From Cyanophora paradoxa (taxonomy: Eukaryota; Glaucocystophyceae; Cyanophorales; Cyanophoraceae): a DNA stretch of 64,000 nt. The translations under genes and the position numbers were made by a program. This document shows, piece by piece, positions 1-9,189 of the stretch. The first letter of the stretch is position 1; each line of letters begins with the position of its first letter. Location of the stretch: positions 1 to 64,000 of the forward strand of contig QPMI01000584.1 in the NCBI GenBank assembly GCA_004431415.1, read 5' to 3'. The notes beneath the pieces were generated by a model, which saw nothing but the letters and a program-made list of their open reading frames with translations, had not been told where the DNA came from and made no database searches.

Positions 1-2964
1 CCTACATACTCCAGGATTGCAGAACCTGGCATCTCATTTTGTATTTTACCTGGGGTCATTCTGGAATCACCTCCAAGGTCTAATGCATAGGATATATTCT
101 CTATATCTGTTTCAAGGGTCTTAGATTCGATATATAGACAAAAGGAATCAGTATCATGGAATAGGTACTTTGGCTTTGGACCATTGGACCTCACAGTATC
201 ATAGAAGAACTTGTAGTTTGCGTTTGGCAGCATCCAAAACATAAGCCCCAATTGCAACTGGCTTATCTAGCTTCACATGTTTGTGTAAAACTCAAAGGCA
301 ACTGCTCTTTCACTTATGGGACTTGTTGATTTCACTAAAAGGGAGGCAGCATATTTATAAATAGTTTCTCAGTGTTGGCAATCTTAACTACAGATCTACC
401 TCTACATGATTCAATGCATTTTCCCATAGATGAATTATTCATGAGCTTATAGAAATCAGCCTCGAAATTTATTCACTGCTTTTCCTTCTCATATTCAGTG
501 TTCAGCTCAATGTAGGGTTTCATTACAGGAGCCACAGTAAATGATAGGACCCTGTGAACCTTTTTTAGTTTCACACCTTTGTCAGAATATACTGTAGAAG
601 AGGCTCAGAAATCACATAGTTGGTCACAGAACCAAAGGTTGCAGTTAGCTTAGGGGTCTTATCAAGCTCTTCTCCTGAGAGATCCAATAGACTTTTTGAT
701 ATTGTGATAATTCTGCATATTCTACTATTTTCTTGTTAATAATTAGGGGAAATCACTGTGATCTAGAAACAGCCTAATTGGGTAATCAAGATCAACTTCT
801 AGGAAACTGGATCTGTTATCTTGTGGGTTGAATTCGGTCTCCCATCTAAAATCACCAACTGGAATTGGCTGACTCAAACAGTAGCCATACAAGTTGTTAG
901 CATCAAACAGCATTAATGGGAGTTCTCACCATCAGCCTCAGCATACCTACAGGGCATTGTTGCAAAGCCACCCCTGATTCCCCTCTCAACAAATTCGTAT
1001 TGCTCTACATCACTTATTAGCTCTATTTTTGCCTTGGTGGTCCTAACATAGCATCCCAAGATAACCCAGGGCAGATACATAATGAACTGGTCAAGTCCAT
1101 ATACTGAGTGTGAAAGCATTCTAAAAGCCTGGAATTTGTTCATTAACTCATCTACATCAGCAGCTCCAAAATCCATGAAGTTACTTGCATCAATGAACTT
1201 GTAAAGACCCCATTGCAATGAAAGGTATTGATCAAAGTTTTCGAAAGGATTTCGATTCGCTTTTTATCACCCATGCCTGCTATTTTTCTGAAAATGAATG
1301 TCCCACAGTCATCCATTTGGTCAACAACAACTGCAACTTTGGTTTGCTTTGAGATTCTCCTATGGAGATTGCAGTTTCTGCATGCAGGAGCAATATAATG
1401 ACCTGTGTGGTGATCATGATCCCTGCATTTGAAGTTCTCTTGGTGAACCTCTCACTGCAAAGGTAACAGTGTTTGTAGCCTTGTAAATTGCTTTCTGCTC
1501 ATCTGTGAGTTCATTCATGGGAATATTGGTAACAGGAAGTCAATTAGCTCTCTTGCTTTGGATTCCAAGCATTCAAACAGACCTCCCATTGGATCCTGCC
1601 CTCAAATCGAAACTCCTGAACATCTGCCCCAGTGACTATTCTTATGTTGACTGCTGAGACTTCCTCTTGATTTGATGCATCAATGGGGATGCTTCTATGT
1701 TCAATCTTGCAGTATACCACAACAGGAAGCCCACAGTTTTCCTGAGGTTTTTCAGTCCAAACTCTATGGTGGTCTCAGGTTAGGGTGATTCCCTTTGAGA
1801 GTCTCCAATCAATGCATCTGTTTGAGTCCACATGAGCAGTGAGTTTAGCCTCAGACCTGAATCGAGATAAGCATGTATCACAGTAGTGTAACTTTTGATC
1901 CTTGGTTTTATCAAGGGCAACTCTGAGAAGTCTTGAAAGGGACATGATTGTAATATAGTGACCATTCCCTTCATCATCATGAATGAGCATGAGATTAATC
2001 TTTTGCTTTCTGCCTGGGTTGCTGGATTGATGTAGGGGATATATAACATCTCGATCCATTCCAAATATGTTTATGCTGATGCCTGCATTTTGAGATTCGA
2101 ATTTATCAATGATTTCAGCATCACAGGAACAGGGAATGGGATGTTATCGAAATTGAGAGCCAAAGGATTGTATGTGGTTGGTGAGTATTTCCATTTGCGA
2201 TATTGTGTAAGCTCACTTCTCTTGTGGGAATTCACATCTTTCCTATGGATCCATGCCAAAATGCATTTTCAAAGCAAGAATCATCAATATTTCGAATATT
2301 CACTGTGGCTCTCTTGGCTGCAATTGATTCAGGTGTTTTAACATAGCAGCCACCAGTTGGGCATAACTCATAATAGCAACTCTGAGCATTTCGATTCTCT
2401 CCAATCGATAGCTATCAACAACATTCATCTGTTCCTGACACATTTGGGCTGCTTTATTCAGCTCAGTTCGAATATTTCTCGATTTGGTTAATACAAAATA
2501 ATCACTGTAAATGTATTTCGATATCCAAACCTGTGGATTGCTGACTTTAACGAACTTGCAGATAAAAGATAAGCGAACTTTGATTGCCCTGAATTGATCT
2601 AGACTGTCTCTTAAACGTTTTGGAGAGAGGTTGCAATTCTATCTAAATATTCAATCACATCTACAACAACTTCCCTTCTGGCTCTGTATGTGAGCCAGCG
2701 ATATAATTCATTCATAGCTGTTCCATCTTCCGCCTCTGGTTCTATTTGCCTCAGGCGATCCAGTTCATCAAGAGTTTCAACTTTATCATAGAGGTTATTG
2801 GCTTTTCTGGTTAATTTTGCTAAAGTGGGTCTGCCCCTTGAAATAAATCCGATTTCCCGGTCATATTCAGCCTCTGTGATTTCATGGGCTGCATACAGTG
2901 TTCCCAGTAATCCCATGAGTTCCCATTTCTTCTCTCTAATGAGTCTGTTGCTAATTCGGGGCAT
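1..2964 (-). CDS. Protein-primed family B DNA polymerase, frameshifted, C-terminus cut by window edge
   Basis: Copies the element's DNA by protein-primed synthesis, judged by family. The N-terminus (2,611-2,964), a C2H2-type finger followed by an S-R-C-I-D-W-R-like segment (about 1,800-1,900) and the 'LQWGLYKFIDASNF' region (about 1,150-1,218) all match the intact element B polymerase at 41,416-44,679. The reading is broken into many pieces. Translating between breaks restores similarity to B each time. Breaks I traced near 350, 1,060, 1,100 and 2,625 each look like one missing base in a homopolymer; one near 2,105 does not. The last residues lie left of the window. It is either a decaying copy or a real gene with consensus errors. 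As in B, the exonuclease motifs look degenerate. Confidence 0.8.
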
Positions 2965-2998
2965 AGTTCCTAACTTGTTCCTACTCTCAACAAATATT

Positions 2999-3316
2999 TT
3001 ATTCTGAGATGTTCTGAACGCGATTTTCTAGTTTCTTTCGCAATTTGGCTTTGTAATGCATTGGATTATGTGATCCATTTTTTGTCCATACATTTGGGTT
3101 TTTGTGATACTGTTTAAGGGCGTTAATTAAGTTTTTCTCTGTTTGTAATCGCAAACAATCAATATCTTTGGAGGAAAGCTGTGACATTTGATACCCATCA
3201 CATTTGCTTTGGCATTTGATGATTTTGTCTATAAGAGCTGGTATATCCTTCAAATCATCTTTATCGAAATGTTTGTTCTCAATCATTGAACTCATTCTGG
3301 TAGTCCAGCTTGTCAT
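2999..3316 (-). CDS. Small basic hypothetical protein
   Basis: A 105-residue ORF directly upstream of the polymerase on the same strand, 34 bases away. It is rich in lysine and predicted helix, and has no motif I recognise. Position suggests an early or replication-associated product, perhaps a candidate for the terminal or DNA-binding protein that protein-primed replication needs, but nothing in the sequence proves that. I see no counterpart in element B, where this place is taken by a plus-strand Cys-rich gene. Confidence 0.5.
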   Translation of the reverse strand: MTSWTTRMSSMIENKHFDKDDLKDIPALIDKIIKCQSKCDGYQMSQLSSKDIDCLRLQTEKNLINALKQYHKNPNVWTKNGSHNPMHYKAKLRKKLENRVQNISE

Positions 3317-3370
3317 TGTTGTACTACTACTTATTATTATAAGAATATTATAATGTATTTGTTTTAAATC

Positions 3371-3513
3371 GTCAGGCAGACTTCGATTGTCAGGCAGCTG
3401 ATTCAGCCAACATTAAGAAACTCTGTCACTTTTTCAAGTCAGTGTTTGAGAAAACTAATGAAACCATAAACTTATAAAAGTTAAATAGAAAGGTGCCTGA
3501 CAGTGCCTGACAG
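3371..3513. repeat. TGTCAGGCA iterons downstream of the TVpol-helicase gene
   Basis: Copies of the 8-9 base word GTCAGGCA occur on the plus strand at about 3,371 and 3,389. The reverse form TGCCTGAC occurs twice at about 3,494-3,512. The same word recurs at 6,430-6,490, 6,586-6,612 and 23,418-23,480, always outside genes. These are candidate binding sites for a replication or regulatory protein. Confidence 0.6.
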
Positions 3514-3517
3514 CTTT

Positions 3518-5894
3518 TTAACAATCATCATCATCCTCATCAATAAACTCTGTTGTATTTTCCGAAATCAGTTTTACACACTTGTAACCTCTATCATATA
3601 CTTTTGAAGTTGCCTTTCTCACTGCATATTTGTCATATTTGGCTCCCAACATCTCCATTACTCTCTTAACCCTGCTTGCAGACATATTGAGTTTCAAAGC
3701 TTTTAACTCCTCATCTACAGTTTTGCTTGACAGAGAATCAGAAGGATTTCCTGTAAATTCAAATCTGCTTTTTAGTATTTGAATTTCATCACCTGCATCC
3801 TCTCTGAAAGCAGCAGTATCATTTGCCACCTTGCCACATATCTGGACTTTGTGGGATTTGTATGCTTGGAATACTGACCATTGGAAGCATGAATGATTTC
3901 AGGCGTTTAAGCAGATCACTTTTAATATCTTCAGAAGCCAATCTATAGCATGGGAGCTTCATTTCATCCATTGTTTTCTGATCCACAAACTTGTGGGGAT
4001 GCTGAAGAAAACAAGAGTCTCAAGTGTACAGATGGAGAAACAGGGGCATATCATTCATGATCATCCAGAGCCTACTTTGGAGTCTTATATTTTGCTCATT
4101 TCCATATAGGATTCGAATGCATTGAATATCACCACCAGATTCTTCTTTTTAATCATATTGCCATTTATCTTGATACTTGGATCGAAACATCAAACTTCAT
4201 CTCTTGGGTAAATGTTAAACGCGAAATTCACATGGTTTCATCCATTTAGCTTTTAGCCTCATCAGAATCTGAATGTTTGTCCATCAGGAAAGATTCTCCT
4301 CCAATAGTGTTACATAACCACTCCCCAAGTGTTCTCATTAAGATTGACATAAACTCCTTTTCCACAATTGCGCTCACCTGATGATAGTCCCATTGTTTAT
4401 CCTCTACTTTGCCTGCCATTGCTCTTGCTGTAAATTCGAGAGCAGTATTAATTGCATCTGCTCCAAACACAGGTTCAAGTATGTTTCGTAGAGGATTTTA
4501 TATGCTCTTCTGACGGCTTGACTACATATCCTCGATCATCTACAAGTAAATCTCTTTCAATTCTAGTAGTGGAATAGACGTTTTGACACTCTGCCCAAGG
4601 AGTAAGCTTTTTGGTTTCGAAATCATACACACCATTTTTATAACACAATTTTCCAAGAGATGAAGACCAAAGGACATTATTCACAAACTCACTATCATTT
4701 GGCAGAAGAGCTTTTGTAGCTTTGATTACTTTTGAGCGCCTGTTATATTTGCGGTATACTCTGTTAGACCTGTCAGACCCTCATGATAGATCTTTGCTTG
4801 AAGGCACTTCTTTAAAAGCATATTTTCCACTTGATTGGTTTCCTCAGTCCAAAGATTCTCATCTGTTTTGACAAATATACGACCATTGGATTGCTTGACA
4901 TCATTTTTGATATCTTCAGCAAACAGAGTAGCAGCCTCATAGTCTGTAGAGCAAATTCGAAAATCGTTTGCTTTCAGAGAAGCTTCATCTGGAAGCTCGA
5001 AACCCTGATCCATAGGCTTAACAACTAAGCCTAATTTGTATCCTGTGGACTGCTGGATATAGTTCTCTGCATCTTTGAGAATATCAGTAAGTTTTTCCAG
5101 TGATAGATTAGGTGACTTTTCAATCATGCAGCCATCAAATACAAGAACACCAACAGTGAGTTTGATGGAGGTTAAATACTCACACAGAGCCATAAGAGCA
5201 ATATTCTCGATCTGACAAAGAACCATGTTAACAGTGGAACCTAACACATTGTAGCCCTTCTTTCGCTTGCAAATAGCAAGGAAGTTGGTATTTTCTTTTA
5301 ATTCAGCAATAGAAGCATGAATACCACCAATTTCTTGTTTAACCTTTTTAAAAGCCATTTCTTTGTGTAAATCGGGACACTCAATGCCTCCTCCTCCGTT
5401 AATCACAGATAAGAAGGCGCACTTAATTTCTTCACGAGTAAGATCACACTTTTTGCTTAAATCACTAACGATTTTATCTCGATTGGCAACAAACTCAGCA
5501 AGGAAATCACAGTTTATGTCATTTTTTTGGCAATACTGGACGAGTATCGATGGATGAGCATTTTTCATATCAATATCATAATACAAATCCCTTGCTAAGG
5601 TGTGTCTAAATTCCCGAGGCATACTCTGCATGCTTGCTTTTTTGTTTTTGATGTGTGAGAGAGTAGTGAAATATCTCCAGTATGGTGTTTGCATTGATAG
5701 TATTTAACTTGAATGGTTCCATTTGAATGCAAGTCTTTCATGTATTTCTTCAGGAGAGTCAAAGTAGCAGTAGAATCCACATCAGGTCTATAACTCAAAC
5801 CCTCGAAATTATCGATTAAATACTTAAGAGTAGGGCGAGATACTTTTTCAACAAGAGTGATATCGAGATTGTTGGGTTTCTTTGAGCTAAACAT
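3518..5894 (-). CDS. TVpol-like DNA polymerase/primase fused to SF3 helicase, frameshifted
   Basis: Likely replicative polymerase-helicase of the transposon-virus polymerase (TVpol) type known from Sputnik-like virophages and Polinton-like viruses. The polymerase half (4,726-5,694) shows the D-I-D-M-K-N-A-H-P motif at about 5,545-5,580 and a V-F-D-G-C-M-I-E-K motif at about 5,115-5,142. These correspond to the two metal-binding aspartates of the family A fold. The helicase half has an A-R-A-M-A-G segment and a Walker A loop G-E-R-N-C-G-K-G at about 4,354-4,378, the latter in a shifted frame. At least four breaks split the reading (near 5,690, 4,710, 4,480 and 4,385) and more lie between 3,830 and 4,240. 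The C-terminal piece ends at 3,518. Element B has a different, archaeo-eukaryotic-type primase here. Confidence 0.72.
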
Positions 5895-5950
5895 CTTTCT
5901 TGAACGTTTCTATATTAAGCAGATAAAATATTTTATCTGAAAATCCTTGT
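5895..5950 (-). promoter_or_regulatory. Putative promoter of the TVpol-helicase gene
   Basis: Read on the minus strand, an AAAATATTTTATCTGCTTAATATAG-like stretch lies just upstream of the start at 5,894. It resembles the motif before the replication genes of element B (AATATTTTCTCMGCTTA followed by AGTAA). Function is inferred from recurrence and position only. Confidence 0.35.
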
Positions 5951-6031
5951 CATTTTTTGTTGCCAAACCTTTAAGTCCTTTTGGGTTGGCTTCCAGTTAT
6001 ATCGATAATTGGTAGTAGTGTATCAGTTTTT

Positions 6032-6298
6032 TTATGAATTCCCCACACAAAAATAATGAACCGGCATTTCAGTATTCCGAGGACGACCTACAGGTCGACC
6101 TTCTGGGAAATTTGGGTCAAATGTGAGTTGCTTTTTATAGTAGTAATAGGCTAATGCCCTTTTGCGGCGAATTTCACGATATTCCTCATCCTCTTCATAT
6201 CTTTTATTATAATAAATTTGGTTTGAGATCTTTTTCTTCATTGCAGAAGAGATCTTTTCAAAACTTTTGCTCTCAGTTACAGTTTGATCAGTATCCAT
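6032..6298 (-). CDS. Small basic protein with AT-hook-like RPVGRPR tail
   Basis: An 88-residue protein with a central R-Y-E-E-D-E-E-Y-R-E segment, a Y-Y-Y-Y-K-K stretch and a C-terminal G-R-P-V-G-R-P-R motif like an AT-hook. The same layout (RY-x-EDPEYRE, then YYRRKA, then RGRP) is seen at 7,063-7,308 here and at 48,661-48,954 in element B, so this is a repeated family. It probably binds AT-rich DNA and may act in regulation or genome condensation. That role is inferred from the basic charge and the RGRP motif. Confidence 0.65.
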   Translation of the reverse strand: MDTDQTVTESKSFEKISSAMKKKISNQIYYNKRYEEDEEYREIRRKRALAYYYYKKQLTFDPNFPEGRPVGRPRNTEMPVHYFCVGNS

Positions 6299-6412
6299 TT
6301 GGGTATCTCTTAACTATAACCGAGAAAAATGTTTTGTCAGATTTCAATATGCTTGATTTCCTTAAGTAGTTTATGCGTTGTCATTTTTTGGTAACAGAGA
6401 TAATTCCTATAC

Positions 6413-6544
6413 TGTTACCATAAATGGTTTGTCAGGCACTTTAAAATAGTTGTCAGGCACTAATATAGTATGTCAGGCATTGTCAGGCACCTTTTTAGAA
6501 AACTTTTCTATAATGAAAATTTCATTGTTGATCCAAACAATGAC
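6413..6544. repeat. Direct repeat copy 1 with four TGTCAGGCA sites
   Basis: About 130 bases here are repeated in the same orientation at 23,402-23,533 with only a few differences. The unit holds four GTCAGGCA words followed by a CTTTTTAGAAAACTTTTCTA partial palindrome. It lies in the intergenic region upstream of the AT-hook gene that ends the TVpol cluster. It may be an origin, enhancer or recombination site. Confidence 0.75.
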
Positions 6545-6585
6545 ATTGAAGATTTTCAATAGTGTTTTAAAATCAATGTGTTTCC

Positions 6586-6614
6586 TGCCTGACAAACGTT
6601 TTACTGCCTGACAA
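6586..6614. repeat. Two further TGCCTGACA iterons
   Basis: Two inverted copies of the GTCAGGCA word (CTGCCTGACAA) stand about 18 bases apart, shortly before the small plus-strand ORF at 6,687. They belong to the same iteron family as those at 3,371-3,513 and 23,418-23,480. Confidence 0.5.
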
Positions 6615-6686
6615 CCTTTCATCAACAAAAAATGATTGTGTAAACTGACTTAAAGATTTATCAGATATATTAATAAGAAAACAACA

Positions 6687-6985
6687 ATGGCTGCTCAAAT
6701 CGCCAAAGGAATTCTTGCCGAAAAGATTGAGAAGATACCCTCTGGAAAGATCATAAAGGATTAGTTGATGCTATTGTAGAGAGTGGTCTCCACTCAACAG
6801 GAATAAACATTAATCAGGCTGATAATAAGCGAAACAAAGAATTTCGACAGAAAGTAGAAAGAGATGTATTGGGCATGATAATTGACCCAAACTACCTTTC
6901 CACAATTAACAAAAAAAATCATTCAAACACTGCCACAAGAAAACGACTCTTTAAGAAATTAATGAGTCGTTCTACTTCCTCTTAA
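6687..6985 (+). CDS. Small basic hypothetical protein, one frameshift
   Basis: An ATG at 6,687 opens about 25 codons and stops at a TAG. A one-base shift at an AAAGGA run (about 6,757) opens a further 70 or so lysine- and arginine-rich codons ending at 6,985. The two parts together would make a protein near 98 residues. I recognise no family. The reading is convergent with, and slightly overlaps, the 36-residue minus-strand gene at 6,972. The shift is at a homopolymer, so it may be a consensus error. Confidence 0.45.
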
Positions 6986-7082
6986 AAAAAAGAGCCAATT
7001 CCTTTGTATATATTTTTATAGCTGCCTCAGTAGCATACTGAGACCGCTTTTTCTCAATTTTCTTATAGACCTGGGGGTCCAT
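6972..7082 (-). CDS. 36-residue conserved small basic protein
   Basis: Begins M-D-P-Q-V-Y and contains K-K-R-S-Q-Y-A-T-E-A-A-I-K followed by E-L-A. Element B has a matching 46-residue ORF at 49,005-49,145 beginning M-P-D-P-D-L-Y with K-R-A-Q-Y-A-L-E-V-A-I-K and E-L-A, also directly downstream of an AT-hook-like gene. Conservation of sequence and place in two diverged elements argues that this tiny ORF is real. It overlaps the end of the 7,063-7,308 gene by about 20 bases. Function unknown. Confidence 0.6.
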   Translation of the reverse strand: MDPQVYKKIEKKRSQYATEAAIKIYTKELALFFKRK

Positions 7083-7308
7083 TGCTACTTTCAGTTGGCA
7101 AATAATATTTAATCGGTCTTCCTCTGGGTCTCTGCTCCTCTTTTTGGGCTTTTCTGCGATAATAGGATGCCAGGGCTTGCTGCTTCTTATACTCTCTATA
7201 TTCTGGGTCCTCTCTATATCGTTTCTGCATTGCGAGTATGTGTCTAATAGAACCCTCAGTAACAGGTTCATCACTGGTAAACTCGATTAAACTAATAGTA
7301 TCCTCCAT
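7063..7308 (-). CDS. Small AT-hook-like protein, EDPEYRE family
   Basis: An 81-residue protein with R-Y-R-E-D-P-E-Y-R-E-Y-K-K, then A-S-Y-Y-R-R-K-A and a C-terminal R-P-R-G-R-P motif. It is clearly of the same family as 6,032-6,298 and the element B protein at 48,661-48,954. The RGRP core is that of AT-hooks, which bind the minor groove of AT-rich DNA. The gene starts right beside the Cys-rich gene ending at 7,309, suggesting a compact minus-strand cluster. Regulatory or nucleoid function is inferred. Confidence 0.7.
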   Translation of the reverse strand: MEDTISLIEFTSDEPVTEGSIRHILAMQKRYREDPEYREYKKQQALASYYRRKAQKEEQRPRGRPIKYYLPTESSNGPPGL

Positions 7309-7563
7309 TTATATTCCAGAGAAAACGTTTTCTGCTGGCAGAGAACTTCTCCTTGGATACTCCTGTTGCTCATATGTATACTCTGTGGGGTCTGCTGGCA
7401 TTGACTCCACAGAAACTGTAGACCTCCTTCTCTCTCTTGCTTCTGAGGCATTATCCTCATTATCTGACATCTCAAACTCCACTGTTGTCTCACAACATCC
7501 ACTGTGGCAATTGCTCACCACATGCAGACTGAACATCTCGAAGAACTTTCGTATTATGTCCAT
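7309..7563 (-). CDS. Small CxSGCC-motif protein
   Basis: The open frame extends to 7,623, but the methionine at 7,563 is preferred: from there the sequence aligns with an element B ORF, and the extension would overlap the next gene. About 84 residues with S-N-C-H-S-G-C-C-E-T-T-V-E-F followed by an acidic, serine-rich tail. Element B at 49,173-49,520 has S-H-C-K-S-G-C-C-D-T-T-V-E-F in the same place. The paired cysteines could bind metal, form disulfides or be lipid-modified. Function unknown. Confidence 0.65.
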   Translation of the reverse strand: MDIIRKFFEMFSLHVVSNCHSGCCETTVEFEMSDNEDNASEARERRRSTVSVESMPADPTEYTYEQQEYPRRSSLPAENVFSGI

Positions 7564-7585
7564 ATCTCTAATAAAACAGAGATAA

Positions 7586-8320
7586 TTAAAGCCAAACTCG
7601 TCTTTTATATACTGTTGGGGCAACTCCCTTTTCTACTTCAGCTTTGGTGGCACCAGGTTCAATGGATCCCTTTTGGGTTTTTGTTTTCATTTCATCTACT
7701 GCCTGCTCATCGATTTGGTTCTCTTTCTTAGCAATAAACTGTTTATCTGGGACACCAGTAATACCCATTTTATAAACTTCCTTTCGAAGCATCTCCTTTA
7801 GCTTGGCTCTCTCTTTCTTCTCAGTAACATACTGCTCCAAGGCACTTGATTTGGCTTCCAGATCTTTGAGTTTAGCAGTCATCTCATCCCATTGAGCTTT
7901 GGGGATTCGATGAACATTCTGAGTGGGAGCAGTCTTGTATGTGACTTCACCAGCCATAGACTGAATAACCTTGTCTGATTCCTTACTTAGACCTTCACCT
8001 TTGCGAGCCAATGACAGATCTTGCAAGCCTAAACCTTTATCATCAGCAGCACCAATAATTCGCCTGGCACCCTCAGCAACAGACTTCATCTTTGAGGCTT
8101 CTGGTGAGATGTTGAGTTGGTCAGCAGTTGAACTTTGTGGGGCTTTGTCATCGACTGATTCCTCATAGGCAGCATTTAGGGGGTCTTCTTGGGGTTGTGA
8201 GGGTTTGATTTCGTTCATACCATTGAATTTCATTGGTTCAGTGTTAATAGATCCATTGTTTCCACCACCTGAATAGCCAACAGCCCCAGCTGGGATCCCT
8301 ATCTTTCGTTTGGGAGGCAT
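7586..8320 (-). CDS. Putative virion core or scaffold protein
   Basis: A 244-residue lysine-, glutamate- and glutamine-rich protein beginning M-P-P-K, with a likely coiled coil around residues 140-185. Element B has a protein of similar size (223 residues), also starting M-P-P-K and with a mid-protein coiled coil, immediately upstream of its ATPase (49,721-50,392). Sequence identity is weak, but length, composition and position match. Its location in the capsid gene block suggests a core, scaffold or DNA-condensing role, which is inference. Confidence 0.6.
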   Translation of the reverse strand: MPPKRKIGIPAGAVGYSGGGNNGSINTEPMKFNGMNEIKPSQPQEDPLNAAYEESVDDKAPQSSTADQLNISPEASKMKSVAEGARRIIGAADDKGLGLQDLSLARKGEGLSKESDKVIQSMAGEVTYKTAPTQNVHRIPKAQWDEMTAKLKDLEAKSSALEQYVTEKKERAKLKEMLRKEVYKMGITGVPDKQFIAKKENQIDEQAVDEMKTKTQKGSIEPGATKAEVEKGVAPTVYKRRVWL

Positions 8321-8348
8321 TGTATCTTTATTAGAATGAGAGATAATT

Positions 8349-9130
8349 TTATAAACCGCGTTTATATCGCATCAATTTATTGCTATGGACTTGGCTTTTC
8401 ACTTCTTTGGGGGCTTCCTCTTTCTCTGGTGGTTTCAGTTCATCTTCTTTCTTTTTTGGCTTTCTGTGGAAGCGAGGAAATGGGAAGTCTTTGACAAGCT
8501 CAGCTTTATCTACAAAGTATTTAACTGAGTAGCCAGCAGAGGACCAAACGATATACTGATAGGAGTGAACATACTCTTCAAACATCTTGTAGAAATCCTC
8601 TTTATTTCGCATTATATTGTATTCTTCCTCTATGGCTTCAAGTTCTTTGCGATTAGCAGCACTTAGGAAAACAGCATAATCAGAATTAACTCGAATAGTG
8701 GAAGAGACTTTTCTGAGTTTCTGTGTAATGCAGATAATGGATATTTTCGAATGGCGACCTCTGGAATACAAGGATCCGATTATTTTATCCCTTGTGAGAT
8801 CGACTATCTCATTATCAATTAAATCATCTAAAACAACACACATGTGGTTCACAGGTTCACCTTTTTCGATTTTCTCCTGCCTTTCATCCAAAAGCTTTGA
8901 AATGTAACCAGCATCCCATTTACCAAGTTCTACTGTTGCAACCTCTCTCCAGAATGATTAAAGCTGGTCCCACTCACAACTAGGACAACATCAATAACTT
9001 TGGCATCATGTAATTGCTTTAACCAATACTTTACACATTCGCTTTTTCCCGTACAACTTTTGCCTATAAAAATGGCTCTGAAAACACCTTTTATCATTTC
9101 AGAAACATTAAACTCTTCTAAATCTTGCAT
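8349..9130 (-). CDS. A32/FtsK-like genome packaging ATPase, one frameshift
   Basis: Powers DNA entry into the capsid. The N-terminal piece (8,930-9,130) has Walker A G-K-S-C-T-G-K-S, and the remaining piece (8,349-8,891) carries the Walker B region V-V-L-D-D-L-I-D and an I-T-Q-K sensor-like motif. A one-base shift near 8,940 separates them and the frame between reads through with similarity to the element B ATPase (50,416-51,339). It lies between the core protein gene and the major capsid gene, as in B. Whether the shift is a real lesion or a consensus error cannot be told from the sequence. Confidence 0.8.
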
Positions 9131-9189
9131 TGTTGTAGATCTTCCTAAATAAAGACAGATAAAAATAATGCAGGGAGACTGAATATGGT

